Shown here one piece after another: positions 1-8,385 of a stretch of DNA of 64,000 nucleotides (the stretch's first letter is position 1; each line of letters starts with the position of its first letter). The DNA is from Sphingomonas suaedae (GTDB lineage Bacteria > Pseudomonadota > Alphaproteobacteria > Sphingomonadales > Sphingomonadaceae): NCBI RefSeq assembly GCF_007833215.1, contig NZ_CP042239.1, positions 682,001 to 746,000 of the forward strand, read 5' to 3'. The notes below the pieces were generated by a model. The model searched no databases, was not told the DNA's origin, and saw only the letters and a program-made list of their open reading frames with translations. The position numbers were made by a program, and so were the translations under genes.

Positions 1-954
1 AGTGAGGCCGGCAACTGGCCCGGCGCGGCCAAGGCCAACGCCACCTGGTTCCCGCGCTCCGAACGCGCCTTCGCGCAGGGGATCTTCAACGCCGGCGCCT
101 CGCTCGGCGCGATTGTCTCGGCACCGCTGATCGCGATCCTGTTCGGCTTTGTCGGCTGGCGCACCACCTTCGTCATTGTCGGCGTGTTCGGCTTTCTGTG
201 GCTGCTGCCGTGGATCTGGGTCTATAAATCCGACCCCGACGCCCATCCCTGGCTGAGCAAGGCCGAGCGCGAACATATCCTCGGCGCGAACGAGAAGGAT
301 GGCGGCACCCGCCCCGCGGGTTACGCCCCCTCAATGGGCCAGCTGCTGCGCCATCGTCAGGCCTGGGCGGTGATGTCGGGCCGCTTCTTCCTCGATCCGA
401 TCTGGTGGCTGTTCGTCTCGTGGCTGCCAATCTACCTCAACGAAAGCTTCGGCTTCGATGTGAAGCAGATCGGCATGTTCGCCTGGGTGCCGTTCGTCGG
501 CGCGATGGCGGGGTCGCTGTCGGGCGGCTGGCTGTCGGGCAAGCTGATTCAGCGCGGCTGGAGCACCGACAAGGCGCGCAAGAGCGTGATCGCATTGGGC
601 TGCATCATCATGCTCCCGGCCCTGTTGCTCACCGCCACCGCCGCGACCCCGCTCTATGCGGTGCTGCTGATCGCCGCGATCCTGTTCGGCTTCCAGGTCG
701 CGATCAACAATATCCAGACGCTCCCCAGCGACTGGTTCGGCGGCGGCGCGGTCGGCTCGCTCGCCGGGATCAGCGGCACTGCCGCCGTCGCCGGTACGCT
801 CATCACCACCTGGCTGGTCCCGGCGATGACCAAGGTCAGCTTCGCACCGATCTTCATCCTCGGCGCCGCGCTCGTGCCGCTGTCGCTGATCTGCATCTTC
901 ATCGGCGGGCGCATCGCGCCCGTCCAACCCGACACTCAAGACCAAGGGGCATAA
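1..954 (+). CDS. MFS transporter, hexuronate (ExuT/ACS) type, 5' end missing
   Basis: The frame is open from the first base of the window and ends in TAA at 952-954, so about 317 residues of the C-terminal part are visible and the start lies outside. The opening stretch SEAGNWPGAAKANATWFP is typical of the anion:cation symporter branch of MFS that includes hexuronate and galactonate carriers. Several hydrophobic helices follow, with a hydrophilic central loop. The stop is directly followed by the ATG of the SDR gene, so the two are co-transcribed. Together with the acetylesterase downstream this points to import of uronic acids released from pectin-like glycans across the inner membrane. The exact substrate is inferred from context. 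Confidence 0.88.
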   Translation, partial: SEAGNWPGAAKANATWFPRSERAFAQGIFNAGASLGAIVSAPLIAILFGFVGWRTTFVIVGVFGFLWLLPWIWVYKSDPDAHPWLSKAEREHILGANEKDGGTRPAGYAPSMGQLLRHRQAWAVMSGRFFLDPIWWLFVSWLPIYLNESFGFDVKQIGMFAWVPFVGAMAGSLSGGWLSGKLIQRGWSTDKARKSVIALGCIIMLPALLLTATAATPLYAVLLIAAILFGFQVAINNIQTLPSDWFGGGAVGSLAGISGTAAVAGTLITTWLVPAMTKVSFAPIFILGAALVPLSLICIFIGGRIAPVQPDTQDQGA

Positions 955-1707
955 ATGCGTTTCAAGGACAAGCTCGTCATCGTCACCGGCGGTGGACGCG
1001 ACATCGGTCGCTCGATCTCGCTGCGCTTCGCAGCAGAGGGCGCAAAGGTCGTCATCAATTACCGCAGCGACGAAGCGGCGGCACGGGATACGCTGGCGGC
1101 GGTCGAGGCCGCGGGCGGCACCGCCTTGCTCCACCGCGCCGACGTGACGAAGGCCGATGCGGTCGCCGGCCTGATCGCCGCAGCGGCGCAGTTCGGCGGC
1201 GGCACGATCGACGTGCTCGTCAACTGCGCGGGCGGCATGGTGGCGCGCAAGACGCTCGCCGACATGGACGAGGCGTTCTTCGACACGGTCATGGATCTCA
1301 ATTTCAAGTCCGCCTTCCTCGTCACCAAGGCAGCGCTCCCGCACCTCGCCAAGGGGTCGGCGATCGTCAACCTGTCGTCGCAGGCCGCGCGCGACGGCGG
1401 CGGGCCGGGGGCGAGCATCTACGCCGCGTCAAAGGGCGCACTGACCACGCTCACGCGCAGCTGGGCCAAGGAACTCGGGCCGCAGGGAATCCGCGTCAAC
1501 GCGCTCTGCCCGGGGCTGATCGGCACCAGCTTCCACGACATCTTTTCGAAGCCAGAGGGGCGCGCCGCCGTGGCAGGCAACACCCCGCTGCGCCGCGAAG
1601 GCCATCCGGACGAGGTCGCTGCCGCAGTCGCTTTCCTCGCTTCGGACGACGCCGCGTTCCTGACCGGCCTCAACATGGACATCAATGGCGGGCTGGCCTT
1701 CTCGTGA
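955..1707 (+). CDS. SDR family oxidoreductase
   Basis: A 250-residue classical short-chain dehydrogenase/reductase. Seen directly: cofactor motif TGGGRDIG at residues 11-18, NCAG at 90-93, serine pair at 141-142, and the catalytic Y156-x-x-x-K160 pair (YAASK). The ATG follows the transporter stop without a gap, and the stop overlaps the next start by four bases (GTGA at 1704-1707). SDRs in uronate loci often act as KduD-like or sugar-acid dehydrogenases on 5-keto or 3-deoxy sugar acids. That role fits the neighbours but cannot be read from the sequence alone, and substrate and cofactor preference remain open. The protein has no signal peptide and should be cytoplasmic. Confidence 0.92.
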   Translation: MRFKDKLVIVTGGGRDIGRSISLRFAAEGAKVVINYRSDEAAARDTLAAVEAAGGTALLHRADVTKADAVAGLIAAAAQFGGGTIDVLVNCAGGMVARKTLADMDEAFFDTVMDLNFKSAFLVTKAALPHLAKGSAIVNLSSQAARDGGGPGASIYAASKGALTTLTRSWAKELGPQGIRVNALCPGLIGTSFHDIFSKPEGRAAVAGNTPLRREGHPDEVAAAVAFLASDDAAFLTGLNMDINGGLAFS

Positions 1708-2552
1708 CGCGTCTGCTCGCCGTCGCCGCCGCGCTCGCGCTGCTTCCCGTCGGTGCGCAGGCGCAGGATCGTCCACGCACCGATGCGGCGCCGCTCCAGC
1801 CGTACAAGATCATTCTGGTCGGCGATTCCACCATGGCTCCGGTCAGCGGCTGGGCAGGGATGTTCTGCGCGCGCCACGTCAAATCCTCGGTCGCCTGCCT
1901 CAATCTGGGGCGCGGCGGCCGCTCGACGCGCAGCTATCGTCAGGAAGGGTCGTGGGACATCGCGATCGCCGAAGCCAGGGTGCCGGGCTATCGCGCCACC
2001 TATGTGCTGATCCAGTTCGGCCATAACGATCAGTCGAGTCGACCCGAACGCTGGACCGACCGCACTAGCGAGTTTCCCGCCAATCTCACCCGGATGGTTG
2101 AGGAAGTGCGTGCTGCCGGAGCGATTCCGGTACTGCTGACCCCGCTCACTCGGCGTGAGTTCAAGAACGGCAAGCTCCGGAACACGCTCGAGCCGTGGGC
2201 AGAGGAAGTGCGCAAGGTTGCCGCCGCGACCAAGGCTCCGGTGGTCGATCTCAACCGCCGCAGCGCCGCCGTCGTGCAAGCGCTGGGCGCGGAGGCAATA
2301 GCGCTCGCCCAAGCCGACCCGACGGCGGAGGAACGTGCCGCCGCAGCAGCGGGGACGACGCTCAAGGCGCGATCGGCCGCAGAAGCACGACTGCCCGACC
2401 TGCCGACCCGCCCAGGCGGGCCGCGCGGCCAGCATGTGCGCAAGTTCGACTACACCCATCTGGGAGACGCGGGCGCGACCGTGTTCGCACGACTAGTGGC
2501 TGAGGATCTCGCCCGCGCTGTTCCTGGACTCGCGTCCCAGCTCACGCCATGA
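1704..2552 (+). CDS. SGNH/GDSL esterase, rhamnogalacturonan acetylesterase-like
   Basis: This 282-residue protein starts at GTG 1704, overlapping the SDR stop by four bases (GTGA), and opens with a clear signal peptide (TRLLAVAAALALLPVGAQA), so it acts in the periplasm or outside. Motifs of SGNH esterases of the rhamnogalacturonan acetylesterase group (CE12-like) are visible: GDST at 40-43 with nucleophile S42, an NLGRGGRSTRS block, GHND at 106-109, and a C-terminal DYTHL with D249 and H252. Such enzymes remove acetyl groups from pectin backbones. The gene closes the transporter-SDR-esterase operon. A longer upstream frame exists but runs antiparallel in sense through the SDR gene and is not credible. 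Confidence 0.9.
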   Translation: MTRLLAVAAALALLPVGAQAQDRPRTDAAPLQPYKIILVGDSTMAPVSGWAGMFCARHVKSSVACLNLGRGGRSTRSYRQEGSWDIAIAEARVPGYRATYVLIQFGHNDQSSRPERWTDRTSEFPANLTRMVEEVRAAGAIPVLLTPLTRREFKNGKLRNTLEPWAEEVRKVAAATKAPVVDLNRRSAAVVQALGAEAIALAQADPTAEERAAAAAGTTLKARSAAEARLPDLPTRPGGPRGQHVRKFDYTHLGDAGATVFARLVAEDLARAVPGLASQLTP

Positions 2553-2554
2553 CC

Positions 2555-2571
2555 AATTGGTCCTACCAATT
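2555..2571. promoter_or_regulatory. GntR/ExuR-type operator palindrome
   Basis: A perfect inverted repeat: AATTGGT (2555-2561), spacer CCT, ACCAATT (2565-2571). It sits three bases after the esterase stop and 87 bases before the TonB receptor ATG. The arms match the TGGT-n-ACCA core known for FadR-subfamily GntR regulators and resemble the E. coli UxuR/ExuR consensus from memory. A FadR-type GntR gene lies at 5710-6453, directly after the receptor, so it is the natural candidate to bind here and derepress the receptor with a uronate ligand. That link is inference. Confidence 0.7.
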
Positions 2572-2658
2572 ATACGAATAGGACTAAATAATGGGTTGAC
2601 AAAAAGTTCTTGGCCGGTGACTAGGCCAGTATAAGGATAACTTCTGGGGAGAGGGCTC

Positions 2659-5535
2659 ATGGCGAAGCGCACACGCGCCGCACGATCGGCTGAGATGATT
2701 CGGAACTTGCTGTTGGCGGGTGTGGCACTGCCCGTCATTGCCGCCGGTCCGGCGCTGGCACAGGACGAGGCGGCTCCAACCCAGGAGGACGAGATCCTCG
2801 TCACCGGCATCCGCGAAACGCTGCGGACCTCGATCGACGTCAAGAAGCGCGAAACCGCGATCGTCGATGCGCTGTCGACCGACGAAATCGGCGACCTGCC
2901 GGCGCTCTCCGTTGGTGAGGCGATTCAGACGATCACCGGCGCAACGACGCACCGTGAAAAGGGGGGCGCATCGGAAATCGCGCTGCGGGGCCTTGGTCCG
3001 TTCCTCAGCAACACGACGTTCAACGGACGCGACGCCACCAACGGATCGGGCGACCGGTCGGTCAATTTCAACCAGTTCCCCTCCGAACTGGTCAACAACA
3101 TCAAGATCTACAAGAGCCAGCAAGCCGATCTGGTCGAAGGCGGCGTGGCCGGCACGATCGACATCGGCACGCTGCGCCCGCTCGATTACGGGCGGATGCG
3201 CGTGCAGGGCGAGATCAAGGCGAATTATAGCCCCTATCAGGACAAGATCATCGGATCGTCGGCCTGGGGCTGGCGCGGAACGCTGTCCTATGTCGACCAG
3301 TTCAAGCTGGGCGGGCTGGGCGATATCGGGATCGCCATCGGCGTGCAGCGGAACAGCGTGAGCAACCCGGAGGAAACCGTCGCCGCCAGCACGACGTGGA
3401 CGGCGTGCAATGCGACGGCGCTGGTCAGCAACAACAACTGTAGCGAAGTGACGCGGGAACAGGCGGCGGCGGGCACGCCCTTTTACCTGACCCCCAATGC
3501 GCTCACCTTCCGCCAGATCAGCGAAGTCGATCAGCGCGACGCGATCTTTGGCGCGGTGCAATGGCGCTTTTCCGACCGGGTCGAGCTGAACCTCGACGCA
3601 CAATATTCGGATCGCGAGTTCATCGAGAACCGCCGCGATCTCAACATCTCGGAAATGCGGAGGGGCCACACCGCCGTCGAGTATGATGAGAATGGCATCA
3701 TCCAGCGCCTGGAAGGATCGAGCGCGGTCGAATCGACCGCGACCCACCTGTCGCGCGCGGAGGAATATCTGGGCGCCGGCGCCAACCTGCGCTGGGACGC
3801 GACCGATCGACTGACGCTAAAGCTCGACGGTTCCTATTCGCGGACGATCCGCAAGGAAGTGGAACGTCAGGTGCGGCTGCGTACCGATCAGTTCGATGTG
3901 AACGGCACCCGCAATTTCTTCTCGACTGCGCCGTTCGCGAGCAACAATATCCGCGTTCCCTATGTCTATGAAGTGCTGCCGGGCAATTATGCGCCGACCG
4001 TTACGTTCGATCCGCGTTTCGACGTCACAAATCATGACCTGTTCTGGGACGATGCACGCGCGCGTCGCGATGAATCGCGGCGGCAGAATGAAATCTGGGG
4101 CGTTCGGCTGGATGCCGACTACCGGATGGACGGGTTTATCACCACGCTCGCGGTCGGCGGTCGTCTCGCCGAGCAGACCTATCGCGATTACGACGTCCGC
4201 AATGAGAACACCTACAATCCGTCGATGGCGGAGGACCAGCGGATCAACCAGCTGTGCCGGACGCAGTTCCCCCAGACCGGTTTTCTGGATGCGGCAGAGG
4301 GCAACAGCATCTCCAGCTGGGCGACGTTCGACCCCCTTTGCCTGATGCGTGAATATACCGGATCGGAAGATCCCGGCCTGCCCGCCAGCCTGTTGTCCCC
4401 CGCAAACCGGGATGTGACGGAACGGACCCTCGCCGGTTACGTGATGGCCGAATATGAGAGCGAGTTGGGCAATATGCCCATCCGCGGGAATTTCGGTGTG
4501 CGCGTGGTCAATACCAAGGTGGAGTCGATCGGTCTGCGCAGCGCGTTCGACTTGATCAATAACCCAGACGGCACGATCACCCTGGATCCGATCGACGACA
4601 GCTTTGAATCGGTGACGATCAAAAGCGAGACGACGCGCTTCCTGCCGAGCATCAACGCAATCTTCGAACTCGAACCGAACCGGCTGCTGCTGCGTGCTGC
4701 CGCCTATCGTGCAATGTCGCGCCCGGCGCCGAGCGGCCTGGGGGCGGGGCGGACGTTCAGCCTGGACACCAGCGGCACCACGGTCGAGGATGCGATTAGC
4801 GAGATCCGCGCCAATGGCAGCCCGCGCCTGAAGCCGCTGATGTCATGGAACGGCGACCTCTCGCTCGAATATTATCCTGACCGCGACTCGCTGTTTGCCG
4901 CCACCTTGTATTTCAAGGAGTTCAGCGGCGGTTTCATCCCGTTCGTGACGAATGAAGAGTTCGTTATCGGCGGACAGGATGTCAGCGTACCGGTGATTCA
5001 GACCGCCAATAGCCCGGACAAGAGCCAGTTGTGGGGTGTGGAGATCACGCTGACCAACCGCTTTTCCTGGTTGCCAGCGCCGCTCGACGGCTTTGGTGGC
5101 AAGATCAGCTACAACTATGCGGACACGAATTTCAAGAATGAGGATCTGCGTCTTGGCGATGTGCTCGATCCGCTGACCGGAACGGTGAGCGAGGGCATCA
5201 TCCCGCCCGCCGGCCTGTCTGGCTTCTCCGCACATGTCGTTTCGGCGCAACTCTATTACCAGCTCGACGGTTTCTCGATCCAGGGCATCTACAACTACCG
5301 GTCCAACTATTATCAGGACTTTGTCGGCAGCAACGCGCAGCTGCGCTATGTGCGCGGAAACGAGACATTCGACCTGCGCGCATCCTATAACGTGAACCGC
5401 AACATCTCGCTGCGGCTGGAAGCAACGAATATCTTCGATTCGCCCAAGATTACCGACATGCCGGTCAAGGGTAGCATTCGGCAGTACCATTATTACGGCC
5501 CGCGCTACTTCATTGGCGCGCGCTTCCGGCTTTAG
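2659..5535 (+). CDS. TonB-dependent receptor (glycan type)
   Basis: A 958-residue outer-membrane receptor preceded by a strong Shine-Dalgarno (GGGGAGAGGG). Signal peptide around residues 12-35, TonB box EILVTGIRETL, then a plug domain and a long beta-barrel ending in FIGARFRL with the C-terminal hydrophobic/aromatic pattern of outer-membrane barrels. The VTGIR-type N-terminus and length are those of the oligosaccharide receptors of Caulobacter and sphingomonads, which work without a SusD partner. It follows the esterase operon after 106 bases containing the GntR-type palindrome and is followed by the GntR gene. The likely cargo is a uronate-containing oligosaccharide, judged only from the neighbours. 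Confidence 0.93.
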   Translation: MAKRTRAARSAEMIRNLLLAGVALPVIAAGPALAQDEAAPTQEDEILVTGIRETLRTSIDVKKRETAIVDALSTDEIGDLPALSVGEAIQTITGATTHREKGGASEIALRGLGPFLSNTTFNGRDATNGSGDRSVNFNQFPSELVNNIKIYKSQQADLVEGGVAGTIDIGTLRPLDYGRMRVQGEIKANYSPYQDKIIGSSAWGWRGTLSYVDQFKLGGLGDIGIAIGVQRNSVSNPEETVAASTTWTACNATALVSNNNCSEVTREQAAAGTPFYLTPNALTFRQISEVDQRDAIFGAVQWRFSDRVELNLDAQYSDREFIENRRDLNISEMRRGHTAVEYDENGIIQRLEGSSAVESTATHLSRAEEYLGAGANLRWDATDRLTLKLDGSYSRTIRKEVERQVRLRTDQFDVNGTRNFFSTAPFASNNIRVPYVYEVLPGNYAPTVTFDPRFDVTNHDLFWDDARARRDESRRQNEIWGVRLDADYRMDGFITTLAVGGRLAEQTYRDYDVRNENTYNPSMAEDQRINQLCRTQFPQTGFLDAAEGNSISSWATFDPLCLMREYTGSEDPGLPASLLSPANRDVTERTLAGYVMAEYESELGNMPIRGNFGVRVVNTKVESIGLRSAFDLINNPDGTITLDPIDDSFESVTIKSETTRFLPSINAIFELEPNRLLLRAAAYRAMSRPAPSGLGAGRTFSLDTSGTTVEDAISEIRANGSPRLKPLMSWNGDLSLEYYPDRDSLFAATLYFKEFSGGFIPFVTNEEFVIGGQDVSVPVIQTANSPDKSQLWGVEITLTNRFSWLPAPLDGFGGKISYNYADTNFKNEDLRLGDVLDPLTGTVSEGIIPPAGLSGFSAHVVSAQLYYQLDGFSIQGIYNYRSNYYQDFVGSNAQLRYVRGNETFDLRASYNVNRNISLRLEATNIFDSPKITDMPVKGSIRQYHYYGPRYFIGARFRL

Positions 5536-5709
5536 TTTGATGGGGAGGGGCACCAGCCGACGCCCGCGCCCGGCCACCCAGTTGGAGCGCATGTCGGTTG
5601 GCCGGCTGAAAGGGGCGGACTGGCACCGCGCGTCGCCAAGCTCGCTCGCCGCTTGCGCTTTAGCACGAAGGCAATATGGATCGTGCCATGCGAATTGGTG
5701 AGAAGCGCA

Positions 5710-6453
5710 ATGGCTGACCGGTTATACCAGGGGATCGCCGATCAGATCACCGCCCTGATCGATCAGGGGGTGTTCCCCCCCGGCACGCGCCTGCCCGGCG
5801 AGCGCGAACTCGCCGAGCGGTTCGGCGTCAGCCGCGTGACGATCCGTGAGGCGGAGATCGCGCTGCAGGCAAAGGGGCTGCTGGCCATCAAGACCGGCTC
5901 GGGCGTCTATGTCACAGACGGCATGGTCGCGCCGACCGACGCACCACCGCAAGTCAGCGCATTCGAACTGACCGAGGCGCGCTCGCTGTTCGAAAGCGAG
6001 GCGGCGGCGCTGGCGGCGACGACGATCACGCCCGAGACGCTCGACCGGCTCGACGAACTGCTCGAAATCATGGGGCGCGATGACAGCGATGACGCGGCAT
6101 CGACCGCGGCGGACGAGGAGTTTCATCTGCTGATCGCCTCCGCTTCGGGCAACCAGGCGGTGATCCACGTCATCAAACAATTGTGGCGGATGCGCACCGA
6201 AATGCCGGAGGTGCGCTCCACCTATGCCAGCGTCTGTCAGCATGACGGCCGTACCCGTCAGCGCGAACATGCCGCGATCGTCGATGCGCTGCGCATCGGG
6301 GATTCGGGTGCGGCCCGCGTTGCGATGCGCCAGCATTTCAACCGTCTGCTCGAAGCGATGCTGGATGCGACGGAGGAGCGCGAGATCACCGAACTGCGCC
6401 GCAAGGCGGCCGAAAGCCGTGAACGATTCCTGATGACGGCGCGGTTGCGCTAG
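5710..6453 (+). CDS. GntR family regulator, FadR subfamily
   Basis: A 247-residue regulator. The N-terminal winged helix is visible (YQGIADQITALIDQG, PPGTRLPGERELAERFG, SRVTIREAEIAL, then GSGVYV), followed by an all-helical FCD domain with the acidic/histidine positions (EEFHLLIASASGN, H at several helix positions) that bind metal and ligand in this subfamily. A TTG 57 bases upstream (5653) would add an N-terminus without family resemblance, so ATG 5710 is preferred. It probably senses a hexuronate and binds the palindrome at 2555-2571; members include UxuR, ExuR and KdgR-like proteins. It ends 69 bases from the convergent toroid gene. Confidence 0.92.
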   Translation: MADRLYQGIADQITALIDQGVFPPGTRLPGERELAERFGVSRVTIREAEIALQAKGLLAIKTGSGVYVTDGMVAPTDAPPQVSAFELTEARSLFESEAAALAATTITPETLDRLDELLEIMGRDDSDDAASTAADEEFHLLIASASGNQAVIHVIKQLWRMRTEMPEVRSTYASVCQHDGRTRQREHAAIVDALRIGDSGAARVAMRQHFNRLLEAMLDATEEREITELRRKAAESRERFLMTARLR

Positions 6454-6522
6454 AGGCAGATGCAGCTGTGCTGGATCGGCGCTGTGACCGTTTCAGCCTT
6501 GCCGAAACAAACACTGGATTGC

Positions 6523-8385
6523 TCAATCGTAGCTTAGCGTCCATTCGAGGCTGATGGACGAGGGTCGACCGATATCCCCATTTCGGCAGCGGACCACCGC
6601 GGCGAAGGGGCCGGTAGGCGCACCATAGTCCGGTGCATCCGGTGTTTTTGCGACACAGGTGCCATAGCCCTTTGCGGCGAAGCTGCGGATCTCGCCACGG
6701 CCGAACCGCGTCACCCCCGCCCGTGATTTCGGCCCGGAGGAGAAGCTGGCAAATTCGATCTCGATCCCGGTCGCGCGCGCGCCGGGTTCGAGCAGCAGCC
6801 GGTCGCTCCGGGTGATGCGGCCCGGCGCGAGGACATAGCGGGTCTCGATCTGTGCTCGCCGGTCGGGCCTGGCTTCATTCTCGCCCATCCGATCGAGAGC
6901 GTCCTGTCGCCAGCTGACCTCCGTGACGTTGCCGCGGCGTGTAACCCTAAGATCCTTGAAATAGGCCAGCGGCATCAGCACGCTCCCGTCCGCGAGCGTG
7001 ATCCGCGGCACAAGATGCGGATAGGTCGCATCGGCCGAACCGGACAGCATCCCCGGCGAGAACGGTACCGGAAAATAGGGGTTGTGCATGTGCTGCCCCT
7101 CCGCGCCGTTGATGATCGGCAACCCGATCAGCTTGCCGTGATGGCGGACCGTCACCAGCGCGCGGTCATAGTCGCCGCGGGCGAACCAAGTCGTGGTCGA
7201 ACGGGGCAAATTGCGCAGCCATTGCGCGTAGCGGCGATCCGGCGCCCGACCGCGATAGCCGAGGCGGTTCCAGATCGCGTTCGTGTAGACATATTGGCGC
7301 GCGAGGCTGAGATTCTCGCCGAAGATCCGGTGGATGCCTCTATAGGCATCCGTGCGACGACCCTGTCCCCACAGATCCACCGAGCCGGTCTGCGGATTGA
7401 CCCAGAAATCCATGTAGCGCGCGGCGATACGACTGGAGAACGCATAGGCCATGCGCTCTTCTTCCGGGGTCAGAACCTTCAGCAGGGCGGCGGCGGTCAG
7501 CACTTCCAGAAAGGCTGTCTCGCCATAGGCGCCGATGCTCCGGCCATATTCGAAGCCTTCGCCGGAAAGGTTGAAGCGGGGGAGCAGCAGGTCCACGGAC
7601 TTGCGCAACCATGCCTTGACCTCGGGCGAGGGAGTCATGCCAGTTTCCACAAGGCGTTGGGCAATTTCGCCGATCAGCAGCACCGAATAGCGGTCGAACC
7701 GGCCCTTGCCCTCGGTTTCGTCGGCAAATCCGAATTCGCCAGAATATTTGCGATAATGGTCGAGCGTGCGCGCAAGCAGTAGCTGTGCAGCCCTGTCGTC
7801 TTCCCAACCCAGCAAATGACGCAGCCGCGCGATGGAGAAAGCGACGCCGTAATAATTGTTGGGCAGATCGATCAGCGTGAGATCGGGGCGGACGAAGCGT
7901 CGCCAGTCGAGTTGCGCGCGCAGCTTTGCGAGCGCCGCCGGGCGGACCGCGCGGGTCAGCAGGCCGCGCTGATCCAGATCGTGCAGCGCGGCGATATAGT
8001 AATAGATTCCCCAGCTTTCATTGGGATCGCCCAGTGTCAGCTCGGCGATGTCGGCAAACTCCGCGAGGCGGTCGGGAAGCCGAGGATCGTCATCGCCCAG
8101 CGCGAGCGCGCGCTGGGCCATTGCATAAGCGATCTTGCCGGGCAGGAACTTGTCGCCGCTCTTGAATACCTCCACGCCGGCGAGCCGCATTGCGCGCTTC
8201 TCGCGTAGCAATTGTTCGAGCAGGGCATCGACCTGCGGCATCAGGCGCGTCTGCACCGTGCGGTTCATCGGGGCGACATCGTCGATATAGACCGGGCCAT
8301 GTGGCTTGCCCGCCCAGCGATCGGCGGGCGCCGCGTTTCCGCAAAGCAGGATGGCCGCCAGCGGGGCGCTCAGCAGGACCCGCAT
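6523..8385 (-). CDS. secreted alpha/alpha-toroid-like protein, possible glycan lyase or hydrolase
   Basis: A 620-residue protein starting at ATG 8385, one base inside the stop of the esterase gene (TGATG overlap), so translation is coupled. A signal peptide covers about residues 1-21. The first two thirds are helix-rich with repeated aromatic patterns (NESWGIYYYIAALHDL, GRFDRYSVLLIGEIAQRL, GFEYGRSIGAYGETAFLEV), like the (alpha/alpha)n toroids of heparinase II/III-, DUF2264- and PL-type enzymes; the rest is beta-rich, as in the C-terminal sheet domains of such lyases. I do not recognise the exact family. As last gene of a receptor-lyase-esterase operon it most likely trims or cleaves the same polysaccharide. 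Confidence 0.85.
   Translation of the reverse strand: MRVLLSAPLAAILLCGNAAPADRWAGKPHGPVYIDDVAPMNRTVQTRLMPQVDALLEQLLREKRAMRLAGVEVFKSGDKFLPGKIAYAMAQRALALGDDDPRLPDRLAEFADIAELTLGDPNESWGIYYYIAALHDLDQRGLLTRAVRPAALAKLRAQLDWRRFVRPDLTLIDLPNNYYGVAFSIARLRHLLGWEDDRAAQLLLARTLDHYRKYSGEFGFADETEGKGRFDRYSVLLIGEIAQRLVETGMTPSPEVKAWLRKSVDLLLPRFNLSGEGFEYGRSIGAYGETAFLEVLTAAALLKVLTPEEERMAYAFSSRIAARYMDFWVNPQTGSVDLWGQGRRTDAYRGIHRIFGENLSLARQYVYTNAIWNRLGYRGRAPDRRYAQWLRNLPRSTTTWFARGDYDRALVTVRHHGKLIGLPIINGAEGQHMHNPYFPVPFSPGMLSGSADATYPHLVPRITLADGSVLMPLAYFKDLRVTRRGNVTEVSWRQDALDRMGENEARPDRRAQIETRYVLAPGRITRSDRLLLEPGARATGIEIEFASFSSGPKSRAGVTRFGRGEIRSFAAKGYGTCVAKTPDAPDYGAPTGPFAAVVRCRNGDIGRPSSISLEWTLSYD

Noticed and set aside
331..1344. 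Long open frames antisense to the transporter and SDR genes
   Set aside because: They are rich in Arg/Asp/Ala, have no domain or ribosome site and mirror the codon bias of the genes opposite. Many such shadows occur through the window.
2596..2601. TTGACA resembling a -35 box before the first glycan receptor
   Set aside because: No -10 element is found at 16-18 bases; the nearest TATAAG is 27 bases away.
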